Below are positions 35,413-43,760 of a stretch of 64,000 nt of DNA, piece after piece. The stretch lies in the NCBI GenBank assembly GCA_034522055.1, contig JAXHLS010000002.1, positions 1,054,001 to 1,118,000 of the forward strand. The letters run 5' to 3'. The notes beneath the pieces are model-generated. The model made no database searches and was not told the DNA's origin. It saw nothing but the letters and a program-made list of their open reading frames with translations. Both the position numbers and the translations under genes were made by a program. Origin of the DNA: Gammaproteobacteria bacterium (GTDB lineage: Bacteria; Pseudomonadota; Gammaproteobacteria; JAABTG01). Each line of letters opens with the position of its first letter. The first letter of the stretch is position 1.

Positions 35413-36770
35413 GCCGCGACGGCCCTCCCGGCGGGCCCAGCCACCGGATAGACATGGATGCGGCCGTTGGGCTCGTCCACCTGCCAGGGCCGGGCCACGC
35501 CCCCCAGCTGTTCCGCCACCGCCAACCCGGCCTGGAGGCCATCCTCGTGGAAGCCGTGACCGAAATGGGCCCCGCAATACCAGGTACGGCGGGTGCCCTG
35601 GAGGTTCCACAGCAGTTGCTGGGCGCGCATGGCGGCCACGTCGAACACGGGGTGCTCGTAGAGGAAGCTGCGGTGGATGGTGTCCTCGCGGGGCATCTCC
35701 TGGGGATTCAGGGTGACGAACAGGGGCAGCGCCGTCGGCAGCCCCTGGAGCCGGTTCATCCAGTAGGTCACGGTCACCTTGCGCTCGGAGATGCCCCCCT
35801 GGTCCATGCCCTGCTGTTCCATAAAGTTCCAACTCGCCCACGCCCGGCGGGACCGAGGCATGAGGCTCGGGTCCGAATGGAGAATGGCGAGATTGCGCTC
35901 GTAGCGGAAGGCCCCCAGCAGGCGGCGCTCGGCGCCGTCGGCATCCCCCAGCATGGCCAGCGCCTGATCGCCGTGGGTGGCGATGACCACGTGGTCGAAA
36001 CGCCGCACCTCGTGCTGGCGGTCCTCCACCCACACGCCGTCCGGCGCCCGCCTCACCTGGGTAACGGCGGCATTGGTGCGGATGCGGCCGGCATAGTCTG
36101 CCGTGAGGCACTCCACGTATACCCGGCTGCCACCACTGACGGTGCGCCACTGGGGCCGATCGCGGGTCTGCAGCAGGCCGTGGTTGGCGGCGAAGCGGGT
36201 GAAGGCGAGGAAGGGATAATCCAGCATGCGGTTCACGGGGGTGGACCAGATGGCCGCCCCCATGGGCAGCAGGTGGTCGTGGATGAAGGCCTTGCCGTAG
36301 CCCTTGAGATGCAGGTACTCCCCCAGGGTGAGGCCCTCGATGGCCGGCTTGGCGGCATCGACCGGGGCCTCCCGGTAGAAACGCAGGAGGTCCCTGATCA
36401 TGCGCCACAGGCGCGGTCGCGCGATGTTTCGCGCCTGCGCCAGCAGGCCCCAGAAATTCGATCCCGAGTACTCGAAACGCCCGCCATCCAGGGATGCGGC
36501 GAAGGACATGTCACTGGGATGGCTGGCCACGCCCAGGTGGTCGAACAGAGCCACCAGATTCGGGTAGTTGCGGTCGTTGAAGACGATGAAACCCGTATCC
36601 ACGGCCACCGGGCCGACGGAGGTGTCCAGGGTCACGGTGTTGGAGTGGCCGCCCACGCGGTCGTCCTTCTCGAAGACCGTCACGTTATGTCGCTGCGCCA
36701 GCAGCCAGGCCGCCGCCATGCCGGAGATCCCGGTGCCGATGACGGCGATGTCGAGGGGGGTATGTGCCAT
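35409..36770 (-). CDS. FAD-dependent oxidoreductase (amine-oxidase/desaturase-like)
   Basis: 453 residues. The N-terminal dinucleotide-binding motif IAVIGTGISGMAAAWLLA is followed by VFEKDDRVGGHSNTVT. Then VDTGFIVFNDRNYPNLVALF, typical of the group paired with DUF1365. The C-terminal FAD segment is WYCGAHFGHGFHEDGLQAGLAVAE. First gene of the operon running to the DUF3833 gene. Its promoter region has a TGATCC-N14-GCCGTA site on the minus strand. Probably oxidises or desaturates acyl chains before or after Cfa methylation; substrate not proven. Confidence 0.9.
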   Translation of the reverse strand: MAHTPLDIAVIGTGISGMAAAWLLAQRHNVTVFEKDDRVGGHSNTVTLDTSVGPVAVDTGFIVFNDRNYPNLVALFDHLGVASHPSDMSFAASLDGGRFEYSGSNFWGLLAQARNIARPRLWRMIRDLLRFYREAPVDAAKPAIEGLTLGEYLHLKGYGKAFIHDHLLPMGAAIWSTPVNRMLDYPFLAFTRFAANHGLLQTRDRPQWRTVSGGSRVYVECLTADYAGRIRTNAAVTQVRRAPDGVWVEDRQHEVRRFDHVVIATHGDQALAMLGDADGAERRLLGAFRYERNLAILHSDPSLMPRSRRAWASWNFMEQQGMDQGGISERKVTVTYWMNRLQGLPTALPLFVTLNPQEMPREDTIHRSFLYEHPVFDVAAMRAQQLLWNLQGTRRTWYCGAHFGHGFHEDGLQAGLAVAEQLGGVARPWQVDEPNGRIHVYPVAGPAGRAVAA

Positions 36771-36820
36771 GCCTGATTCGTCCTGTAGGGCCCCGAGGGG
36801 TCAATGAAGTCAGGACTTGA

Positions 36821-36846
36821 TACGGCACCCCGGGACAGGCGGATCA
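36821..36846 (-). promoter_or_regulatory. ECF11-type promoter of the FAD-oxidoreductase operon
   Basis: On the minus strand TGATCC occupies 36846-36841 and GCCGTA 36826-36821, with 14 bp between. Start codon of the first gene is about 50 bp downstream. Motifs and spacing are identical to the two other sites. Confidence 0.82.
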
Positions 36847-36885
36847 GCCGATGCGTGCCCCTCACACCGCGTCCCGTCCAGGGCA

Positions 36886-36911
36886 TGATCCAGATCCCGC
36901 GGGGCGCCGTA
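36886..36911 (+). promoter_or_regulatory. ECF11-type promoter of rpoE-chrR (autoregulation)
   Basis: TGATCC at 36886-36891, 14 bp, GCCGTA at 36906-36911. Expected transcription start near 36918, giving a leader of about 25 nt to ATG 36943 or about 58 nt to ATG 36976. It lies back to back with the operon promoter, 39 bp apart, implying coordinated divergent control by the encoded sigma factor. Confidence 0.82.
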
Positions 36912-36942
36912 GCTGTGTATAGTTCACCCTGGACCCACGACA

Positions 36943-37533
36943 ATGCAGGCAGCGCTCATTATTAACCAAAGTCGCATGGACGATTCACCCTCCCAGGATG
37001 AACTCATCGCATGGTTCACGGCGGTGGGCATACGCCGGGACCGCCAGGCCTTCGAGGCCCTGTTCCACCACTTCGCCCCCAAGATAAAGCGCTACCTGCT
37101 GCGCCAGGGCGCGCCGGAGCACCACGCCGAGGAACTGGCCCAAGAGACCATGGTGCAGATCTGGCGCAAGGCCCATCAGTACGATCCCGCCAAGGCGGTG
37201 CCCGGCGCCTGGGTCTACCGGGTGGCCCGCAACCTGCGCATCGACCGGCTGCGGCGCCAGCGTTTCTATGAGGTGGACCTGGACCAAGTGGCGGAACAGG
37301 CGGACGAGGCCCAGGACCATGATCGCGCCACCGACCGCATCGATGGCGAACAGATTCGCGCCCGGGTTGCGGCGCTACCCTCCGAGCAACGGGAGATCGT
37401 GAATCTCGCCTATTTCGAGGGCCTGAGTCAGTCTGAAATCGCGGCCCGACTCGACCTGCCCCTGGGCACCGTCAAGTCCCGCTTGCGGCTCGCCTTCGGC
37501 AAGCTGAGGAAGGCTCTGGGAGAAGAGTTATGA
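36943..37533 (+). CDS. rpoE: ECF sigma factor of the RpoE-ChrR (ECF11) group
   Basis: 196 residues from ATG 36943; ATG 36976 (MDDSPSQDELIAWF) is an alternative start. Region 2 is evident (FEALFHHFAPKIKRYLLRQG, EELAQETMVQIWRKAHQYDP, WVYRVARNLRIDRLRRQ), then a short acidic linker and region 4 with its helix-turn-helix (LSQSEIAARLDLPLGTVKSR). The stop overlaps chrR by 4 bp, the hallmark of sigma/anti-sigma coupling. In Rhodobacter the orthologous pair responds to singlet oxygen; the same stimulus is inferred. Confidence 0.93.
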   Translation: MQAALIINQSRMDDSPSQDELIAWFTAVGIRRDRQAFEALFHHFAPKIKRYLLRQGAPEHHAEELAQETMVQIWRKAHQYDPAKAVPGAWVYRVARNLRIDRLRRQRFYEVDLDQVAEQADEAQDHDRATDRIDGEQIRARVAALPSEQREIVNLAYFEGLSQSEIAARLDLPLGTVKSRLRLAFGKLRKALGEEL

Positions 37534-38186
37534 ACATTCGACACCATCCCGATGACGCCACCCTGGTGGCCTACGGCGCCGGCAGTGTAAGCGAAGGGTT
37601 TTCCCTGCTGCTGGCCGCCCATCTGGAACATTGCCCGCGCTGCCGCCGGCGGGTCATGGAGACCGAGGTCTTGGGCGGAGGCCTGATGGAGACCCTGGAG
37701 GACGCCCCCCTGTCCGGCGCCAGCTTCGACGCCGTGTGGACCCGGGTATGCGCGGATGAGGAGTCCGCCGCCCCGTCCTCCCCGCCGCCGCCCCGGTTGG
37801 ACGGGCTGCCGGCGGTGCTGGCCGCCCATCTGCCCGGGGGCCTGGAAGGCATACGTTGGCGCACCCTGGCCCCCGGCATCAAGCAGCACGTGTTGCGGGA
37901 CGTGGACTGCGGCAACGGCACCATCCGGCTGCTCTCCATCGCCCCGGGCACCACCATTCCCCAGCACGGCCACGGCGGCTCGGAACTCACCCTGGTGCTC
38001 AAAGGTTCCTTCATGGACCAGATAGGCCGCTTCCAGGCCGGGGATGTGGCGGACGTGGACGTCGCCATCCACCACCAGCCGGTGGCGGACACCAGCGAAC
38101 CCTGCATCTGTCTCATCGCCACCGACGAGCGGCTGCGCTTCTCGGACCCCGTGAGCCGCATGCTCCAGCCCTTCTTCGGCATCTGA
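37530..38186 (+). CDS. chrR: Zinc anti-sigma factor ChrR with cupin domain
   Basis: 218 residues. The N-terminal anti-sigma domain keeps the zinc ligands at the same numbers as Rhodobacter ChrR: H6, H31, C35 and C38 (HLEHCPRC). The C-terminal cupin-like domain has H146, H148, E152 (PQHGHGGSELTLVLKG) and H182, matching the second metal site needed for release of the sigma factor by singlet oxygen. So both the sequestering and the signal-responsive halves look intact. Glutathione peroxidase follows 89 bp later. Confidence 0.93.
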   Translation: MNIRHHPDDATLVAYGAGSVSEGFSLLLAAHLEHCPRCRRRVMETEVLGGGLMETLEDAPLSGASFDAVWTRVCADEESAAPSSPPPPRLDGLPAVLAAHLPGGLEGIRWRTLAPGIKQHVLRDVDCGNGTIRLLSIAPGTTIPQHGHGGSELTLVLKGSFMDQIGRFQAGDVADVDVAIHHQPVADTSEPCICLIATDERLRFSDPVSRMLQPFFGI

Positions 38187-38275
38187 GAACGCCGCAACCC
38201 GCCCTGCTGCATGGCAGTGGGGCGAGGGCTTCCGAGGACATTCAAATCCGACCATCCTGATGTGGAGATCCGACC

Positions 38276-38812
38276 ATGATGCGAGTTCTCGTCATCGCCG
38301 CCGCCCTGCTGGGAGCCCCCCAGCTCGCCCTGGCCTGCGCCGAGACCCTCGACCACCGCTTCAAACGCCTCGCGGGCGACGAGACCGTGCACCTGTGCGA
38401 GGCCTTCCGGGACAAGGTGGTGCTGGTAGTGAACACCGCCAGCAAGTGCGCCTATACCCCCCAGTACGAAGGGCTGGAGGACCTCTACCGCCAGTACCGG
38501 GAACGCGGACTGGTGGTGGCCGGCTTTCCCAGCAACGACTTCGGCGGCCAGGAGCCGGGCACGGAGGCGCAGATCCAGGAGTTCTGCCGCCTGACCTACA
38601 GCGTGGAGTTTCCCATGTTCGAGAAGACCCGGGCCGCCAAGGGTAACGCGGACCCCTTCTACCGCCGCCTCGGGGAGCTGGCGGGTGAATACCCGCGCTG
38701 GAACTTCCACAAGTACCTGCTGGACCGCGACGGCAACCTCGTGGCCAGCTTCCCGAGCCAGGTGTCACCCGACGCCCGGGAGCTGGTGAAGGCCATCGAG
38801 TCCCTGCTCTGA
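38276..38812 (+). CDS. Exported glutathione-peroxidase-family protein
   Basis: 178 residues with a signal peptide (VLVIAAALLGAPQLALA), so probably periplasmic, unusual since many bacterial members are cytoplasmic. The peroxidatic Cys lies in VNTASKCAYTPQYEGL. The Gln of the triad is in FPSNDFGGQEPG and the Trp in WNFHKYLLDRDG. It likely reduces lipid or organic hydroperoxides with thioredoxin-like or other thiol donors. Placed downstream of rpoE-chrR and probably co-transcribed, fitting a photo-oxidative stress role. Confidence 0.9.
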   Translation: MMRVLVIAAALLGAPQLALACAETLDHRFKRLAGDETVHLCEAFRDKVVLVVNTASKCAYTPQYEGLEDLYRQYRERGLVVAGFPSNDFGGQEPGTEAQIQEFCRLTYSVEFPMFEKTRAAKGNADPFYRRLGELAGEYPRWNFHKYLLDRDGNLVASFPSQVSPDARELVKAIESLL

Positions 38813-38817
38813 ACCCC

Positions 38818-39345
38818 ATGCCAGCCCCAACCAGCACCCCACCCATCGCCACCCGCGACTTGTGGCGGGCCGCGCCACCGGCCCCCAGCGCCGGCTGGCG
38901 GCTGGTCGAGGACGGCGTCATGGGCGGCCTGTCCCGCGGCACCATGGTGACCGCCGAGCGGGATGGCGCCACCTGCGTGTGTATGTCCGGGGAGGTGCGG
39001 CTGGAGAACGACGGCGGGTTCCTGCAGATCAACCGGGACCTTCCGCCCGCCCAGCGAGACGCCTCCGCCCATCACGGCGTGCTGCTGGAGGTGGCGGGCA
39101 ACGGCGACGCCTACGGCCTGCACCTGAAGACGGGCGATGTCCACCGGCCCTGGCAATCCTATCGCGCCACCTTCGTCGCCCGGCCGGCGTGGTCCACCGT
39201 GCTCCTGCCCTTCCCCCTGTTCCGCGCCCACCGCCTCACCGCACCCTTCGACCTCAGGGATCTGCGCCGCCTCGCCGTGGTGGCCATCGGCCGGGCCTTC
39301 CACGCCGAGGTATGCATTCGTCGTATCGCCTTCTATCGCGCCTGA
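38818..39345 (+). CDS. CIA30-family protein
   Basis: 175 residues with a beta-jelly-roll domain like complex I intermediate-associated protein 30. Signature blocks: WRLVEDGVMGGLSRGTM, ENDGGFLQINRDL, GLHLKTGDVHRPWQSYRATF, FPLFRAHRL. No signal peptide. Starts 5 bp after the glutathione-peroxidase stop, so in the same operon. Bacterial members are not known complex I factors; they are probably carbohydrate- or ligand-binding-like modules. Role here unknown, possibly stress-related. Confidence 0.82.
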   Translation: MPAPTSTPPIATRDLWRAAPPAPSAGWRLVEDGVMGGLSRGTMVTAERDGATCVCMSGEVRLENDGGFLQINRDLPPAQRDASAHHGVLLEVAGNGDAYGLHLKTGDVHRPWQSYRATFVARPAWSTVLLPFPLFRAHRLTAPFDLRDLRRLAVVAIGRAFHAEVCIRRIAFYRA

Positions 39346-39722
39346 CGGGCGCCGCGGCGGCTGCGAGCCGCGCCCCTGATCGCCGCCACGAGGCCATGCC
39401 CGCCTTGACCGCCACCCATGCCCCGGAGGGCCCGCCGCCTCCGGTATCCGTTGGGCAGGCCCTTCGCTACGAGACCAATCTGAGTTCCATCAGCTGCCGC
39501 GGACCGGACGGCCGGATCGCCATGATGCATGCCGAACGGGCCGAACGAGTGAAACGCCGGCGCTGGATCAGCAAGCAGTTTTTCTAAACTTTCATGCCCT
39601 AAAGCCGCTGTGATCGGAAATGAAAGCCACGCATACGCTCACGGGGCCGGACCGGGGGCATATCCACCCAGGGCTGGTGGACTTCCATTATCGCTAACGA
39701 CACCATCACCGAGTCCCTGGAG
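39346..39722. other. Gap before the GGDEF-EAL gene, with a doubtful 63-codon frame
   Basis: Contains an open frame at 39396-39587 (MPALTATHAPEGPPPPVSVG..., basic C-terminus RVKRRRWISKQFF) preceded by a weak GAGG. It has no recognisable domain and I do not count it as a firm gene. The GGDEF-EAL frame is open back to 39624 without a start codon, so part of an N-terminal domain may have been lost. Confidence 0.4.
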
Positions 39723-41105
39723 ATGCGCCACGCCAACGAGCTGGCGGAACGGCATACCCGGCGCCAGGCCTATTACGACGAACTCACACACCTGCCGAAC
39801 CGGCGCCTGCTGGCGGAACGCATCGGCCAGGAGCTGGCCCGCTCGCGGCGCCACGGCGACATGGGGGCGCTGCTGTTCCTGGACCTCGACCATTTCAAGA
39901 ACATCAACGACTCCCTCGGCCATCCGGCCGGCGACCAGGTCCTGAAGCAGGTGGCGGAGCGCCTGCGCCACCGCGTGCGGAGAGAGGACACCGCCGCCCG
40001 GCTGGGGGGTGACGAGTTCGTGGTGCTGCTGTCAGACCTGGGGAATTCCGAGGCCCAGGCGGGCACCGAGGCCGGTGCCTTCGCCGCCGAACTCCAGCGC
40101 ATCCTGAGCCACACCCCCTATCATGCCCATGGCCACGAGCTGCACATGTCCACCAGCATCGGCATCACCCTGTTCCCGGTGGGCGACGAGGACGGCGACG
40201 ACCTGCTGCGCCAAGCGGACACCGCCATGTACAGCGCCAAGTCGGGAGGCCGCGACACGGTCTGTTTTTATCGCACCGACATGCAGCAGGCCGTCAACCA
40301 ACGCCTGCAGGCGGAAAAGGAGCTGCGCACGGCCATCGCCAACCATCAGCTCATGGTGTTCTACCAACCCATGGTGGATCACCATGGACATCCCTTCGGC
40401 GTCGAGGCCCTGGTGCGCTGGCACCACCCCGAGCGGGGGCTCATCACCCCCGATTACTTCATTCCGGTGGCGGAGGAGAGCGGCATCATCTTCGAGCTCG
40501 GCAACTGGGTGTTACGCACCGCCTGCCAGGACCTGGCGCGGCTGCGCCGGCGCTACGGGGCGGCGGCACCCACCGTCTCCATCAACCTGAGTCCGCGCCA
40601 GTTCCTGCTGCCGGGGCTCGCCGACACCATCATCGCCATCGCCGCCGACACCGCCGCGGATCTGAATTACATCCGCCTCGAGGTCACGGAGAGCGGCCTC
40701 TTGGACAACGTCGAGCGGGCGGTGGAGAAGATGGAAAGGCTGCGGGAGTACGGCGTGCGGTTCTCCATCGACGACTTCGGCACCGGCTATTCCTCCCTGG
40801 CCTATCTCAAACAATTGCCGGTGGACACCCTGAAGGTGGACCGCTCCTTCATCCGCGACGTGCTGGTGGACAAAGACGACGCCGTCATCGTGGAGACCAT
40901 CCTGGCCATGGCCAACCATCTGCGCCTCCACAGTGTGGCGGAGGGCGTGGAGACCCCGGAGGTGGTGGAGTTCCTGGCCGCCCGCGGCTGCGAGCGCTTT
41001 CAGGGCTACCTGTTCGCCCGCCCCATCCCCTTCGAGGAACTGCTGGGATTCATCGACGAGCGCGTCCCGCTAGACCTTCAGGCCGGCACCGCCCTGCCCA
41101 ATTAG
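39723..41105 (+). CDS. GGDEF-EAL cyclic-di-GMP protein lacking a sensor domain
   Basis: 460 residues. GGDEF domain: YYDELTHLPNRRLL, LFLDLDHFKNINDSLGH and an intact active site RLGGDEFVVL. EAL domain: intact GVEALVRWHHPERG, INLSPRQF, LEVTESGLLDN, DDFGTGYSSLAYLKQL and KVDRSFI. So both diguanylate cyclase and phosphodiesterase residues are present; which dominates cannot be told. The usual N-terminal PAS or membrane sensor is missing; only a short helix (ANELAERHTRRQA) precedes GGDEF. Stand-alone gene. Confidence 0.92.
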   Translation: MRHANELAERHTRRQAYYDELTHLPNRRLLAERIGQELARSRRHGDMGALLFLDLDHFKNINDSLGHPAGDQVLKQVAERLRHRVRREDTAARLGGDEFVVLLSDLGNSEAQAGTEAGAFAAELQRILSHTPYHAHGHELHMSTSIGITLFPVGDEDGDDLLRQADTAMYSAKSGGRDTVCFYRTDMQQAVNQRLQAEKELRTAIANHQLMVFYQPMVDHHGHPFGVEALVRWHHPERGLITPDYFIPVAEESGIIFELGNWVLRTACQDLARLRRRYGAAAPTVSINLSPRQFLLPGLADTIIAIAADTAADLNYIRLEVTESGLLDNVERAVEKMERLREYGVRFSIDDFGTGYSSLAYLKQLPVDTLKVDRSFIRDVLVDKDDAVIVETILAMANHLRLHSVAEGVETPEVVEFLAARGCERFQGYLFARPIPFEELLGFIDERVPLDLQAGTALPN

Positions 41106-41125
41106 CCCCCCGGGGCGGGCGTGGA

Positions 41126-41449
41126 TCAATCGTAGATCTTCTTCCAGCGCCGGCGCCGGGTCTGGCGGATGATCACCCCCTTCACGTCCGCCAAGCCCCC
41201 AGGCAGGGGCAGGTCGGGATAGGCATCGTTCAGGGCGCTGAGGTAGGGTGGGCCGTCCGCCGGGATGCGCAGCTGACGGAAGATGTACTCCTCCCCCTGG
41301 GTGGCGAACACGAAGGCGCCGTCCACCCGTGGCGCCGAGGGATCGATGATGATCACCGCGCCGTCGATGAACTCCGGTTCCATGCTGTCTCCCAGTACCT
41401 GGAGGGCGAAGGGCTCGGCCTCGGCGCAGCTACTGTAAAACTCGTCCAT
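41126..41449 (-). CDS. S24/LexA-like domain protein lacking the catalytic lysine
   Basis: 107 residues. It matches the C-terminal half of LexA/UmuD-type proteins: the nucleophile loop LGDSMEPEFIDGAVIII has Ser22, but where the general-base Lys should be (family pattern VKR) it reads YIFRQL, with Arg58. There is no helix-turn-helix domain. Autoproteolysis is therefore unlikely; it may be a structural or dimerising remnant. Ends basic (QTRRRRWKKIYD). It follows the ABC exporter by 19 bp on the same strand. Confidence 0.75.
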   Translation of the reverse strand: MDEFYSSCAEAEPFALQVLGDSMEPEFIDGAVIIIDPSAPRVDGAFVFATQGEEYIFRQLRIPADGPPYLSALNDAYPDLPLPGGLADVKGVIIRQTRRRRWKKIYD

Positions 41450-41468
41450 CGGGCAGACCTCCCCGGCT

Positions 41469-43310
41469 TCACGCCGTCTTCAGGTTGATATCCGCAGGCC
41501 CACCGGGCGGCGCCACGGCCACGCCCTCCTCCGCCTGGGCCTGCTGCAACTCCCACATGCGGGCGTAGGTGCCGTCCATGGCCAGCAGTTCGCGGTGGGT
41601 GCCGCGTTCGATGATACGCCCGGCGGCCATCACCAGGATGGTATCGGCATCCACCACCGTGGACAGCCGGTGGGCGATGACGAGGGTGGTGTGGTGAGCG
41701 GCCACCTCGTCGAGGGCCTTCTGGATGGCCTTCTCGGCATGGCTGTCGAGGGCCGACGTAGCCTCATCGAACACCAGGATCCGCGAGGCCTTGAGGATCA
41801 CCCGCGCGATGGCCACCCGCTGCTTCTCGCCCCCGGACAGCTTGAGGCCCCGCTCCCCCACCCGGGTATCGTAACCATCCGGCAGAGAGGCGATGAAGTC
41901 GTGGATGTGGGCCAGCCGCGCCGCCTGCTCCACCTCCTCGCGGCGCGCTGCCGTGCGGCCGTAGGCGATGTTGTAGTACACGGTGTCGTTGAACAGCACC
42001 GTGTCCTGGGGAACGATGCCGATGGCCCGGCGCAGGCTGTCCTGGGTCACGTCGCGGATGTCCTGGCCGTCGATGGTGATGGCGCCGCCGGTGACGTCGT
42101 AGAAGCGGAACAGCAGCCGCGCCAGGGTGGACTTGCCGGCGCCGCTATGGCCCACCACCGCTACCTTGTGGCCGGGCGGGATGACGAAATCCACGTCCTC
42201 GAGGATGGCGCGCTCGGGCTGATAGGCGAAATCCACGTGGCGAAAGGCCACCTCGCCGTCCGTCACCCGCAGTTCCGCGGCATCGGGCCTGTCGGCGATC
42301 TCCGCGGGCGTCTCCAGCAGCCGGAATACCCGGTCCATGTCCGCCAGAGCATAGCGGATCTGGCGATAGACGATGCCAAGGAAATTGAGCGGGATGAAGA
42401 GCTGCAGCAGGAAGGCATTCACCAGCACCAGGTCGCCGATGGACAGCTCGCCGGACACCACCCCGGCGGCGGCATAAAACATGATAACGGTGACGCCCAT
42501 GGCGATGATGGCGCCCTGACCGAAGTTCAAGGCGGACATGGAAGTCTGGCTGTTCACCGCCGAGTATTCCCAGTCGGCCAGGGTGCGGTCGTAACGCGCC
42601 ACCTCGTGGGCCTCGTTGGTGAAGTACTTAACCGTCTCGTAATTCACGAGGCTGTCCATGGCCTGGTTGTTGGCCTCCGACTCCTGGCGGTTCATGGCAT
42701 GGCGGAAGTGCATGCGCCAGTTGGTGACCTTGAGGGTGAACACCACGTAGACCACCACCGTGCCCAGGCACACCAGGGCGAAGGTGGGGTCGTAGTTCAC
42801 CAGCAGGATGCCGATGATGAGCCCGAACTCCACCACCGTGGGCAGGATGCTGAAGGTGAGATAGTTGAGGATGGAGCTGACACTGCGCGAGCCCCGCTCC
42901 AGGTCGCTGGACACCGCGCCCGTCCGGCGCTCCAGGTGATAGCGCAACGCCAGCTCGTGAAGGTGGCCGAGCACGCGGTTGGAAAGGTTGCGCATGGCAT
43001 GGTAACGCACCCGCGCGAACACCGCGTCCCGTAACTCGTTGAACAAGGTGGCGGCCAGCTTCAACGCGCCATAGGCCGCGAGCAGAAACACCGGCAGGGC
43101 GAGCAGGGTCTCGGGGCTCTGCTCCAGGGCGTCCACGATGCCCTTCAGCACCAGCGGGATCCCCACGTTCGCCACCTTGGCCAACAGCAGCGCCGCCAGG
43201 GCGAACAGCACCCGCCCCCTATAGTCCCAGATGAAGGGCAGCATCAGGCGCAGGTTGCGCAGGTCGCTGCGGTTGCGGTGAGGATCTTCGGTGTATCCCT
43301 GGGTGTACAT
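41469..43310 (-). CDS. Atm1-type ABC exporter (permease-ATPase half-transporter)
   Basis: 613 residues. N-terminal membrane domain of six helices starting RNLRLMLPFIWDYRGRVLFA and LAKVANVGIPLVLKGIVDAL, which resembles Atm1/ABCB7-like exporters of glutathione-linked metal or sulfur species. The nucleotide-binding domain has Walker A GHSGAGKST, signature LSGGEKQRVAIARVIL and Walker B ILVFDEATSALD. The family functions as a homodimer in the inner membrane. Substrate is inferred, not shown. Possibly co-transcribed with the S24-like gene downstream. Confidence 0.9.
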   Translation of the reverse strand: MYTQGYTEDPHRNRSDLRNLRLMLPFIWDYRGRVLFALAALLLAKVANVGIPLVLKGIVDALEQSPETLLALPVFLLAAYGALKLAATLFNELRDAVFARVRYHAMRNLSNRVLGHLHELALRYHLERRTGAVSSDLERGSRSVSSILNYLTFSILPTVVEFGLIIGILLVNYDPTFALVCLGTVVVYVVFTLKVTNWRMHFRHAMNRQESEANNQAMDSLVNYETVKYFTNEAHEVARYDRTLADWEYSAVNSQTSMSALNFGQGAIIAMGVTVIMFYAAAGVVSGELSIGDLVLVNAFLLQLFIPLNFLGIVYRQIRYALADMDRVFRLLETPAEIADRPDAAELRVTDGEVAFRHVDFAYQPERAILEDVDFVIPPGHKVAVVGHSGAGKSTLARLLFRFYDVTGGAITIDGQDIRDVTQDSLRRAIGIVPQDTVLFNDTVYYNIAYGRTAARREEVEQAARLAHIHDFIASLPDGYDTRVGERGLKLSGGEKQRVAIARVILKASRILVFDEATSALDSHAEKAIQKALDEVAAHHTTLVIAHRLSTVVDADTILVMAAGRIIERGTHRELLAMDGTYARMWELQQAQAEEGVAVAPPGGPADINLKTA

Positions 43311-43705
43311 TGGGCGCCTAAAATATCATCGGGCGGGGAGGTTTACAGCCAGGCGCTTTGGGGAATAGAGGGGGGGATACACCAATTTTGAATTCTTAAT
43401 TTTGAATTGGAAAAGCGGGGGTAACTGCCGGGGCGGGGAAGGGCGGGCCGTTAATTCAAAATTCGAAATTCCCTTTTCGCCGTTCAGCTTGCCGCAGGCC
43501 GGGGGCAATGTGCTGATAATGGTGGCCGAAGGGAATAGGGAAATGGGAAAAGGGAAAGAGTTAGCTTCGGGGCGGAGCGGCGGAACCGCTGCGCTTGGTT
43601 TAACCTCCACATCTCCCTGATCTCCTCCCTTTTCGCGTAACTTCGCGTTTTTCGTGGTTACATTCATTATTCAAAATTGAGCGCGTCGGCGGTTGGCAGG
43701 TAACG
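43311..43705. repeat. Gap with a diverged copy of repeat family C
   Basis: Between the ABC exporter promoter side and the adk terminator. About 43500-43665 is a degraded relative of the elements at 48410-48615 and 57425-57605. It shares the GGGAATAGGGAA stretch, the CCGCTGCGC core, and CTCCCTTTTCGCG followed by a TTCGTGGTTAC tail. Flanking AT-rich AATTTTGAATT motifs (43385-43410, 43450-43470, 43670-43680) are repeated. No gene is evident. Confidence 0.6.
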
Positions 43706-43730
43706 AAAAAGGGGTGCCATTAGCACCCCC
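43706..43730 (-). terminator. Intrinsic terminator of adk
   Basis: On the minus strand: GGGGTGC, loop TAAT, GGCACCCC, then TTTTT (43710-43706). It lies about 30 bp after the adk stop. Confidence 0.88.
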
Positions 43731-43760
43731 TTCCCGTAAACCGCTGCGACGCCTGCGGTG

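Noticed and set aside
38818-39345. CIA30 protein as a complex I assembly factor
   Set aside because: No nuo genes nearby, and bacterial CIA30-domain proteins are not established as complex I factors.
39611-39636. TGATCG with TACGCT 17 bp on, upstream of the GGDEF-EAL gene
   Set aside because: It resembles the ECF site but both motifs and the spacing differ (no GCCGTA at N14), so it was not counted as a fourth regulon site.
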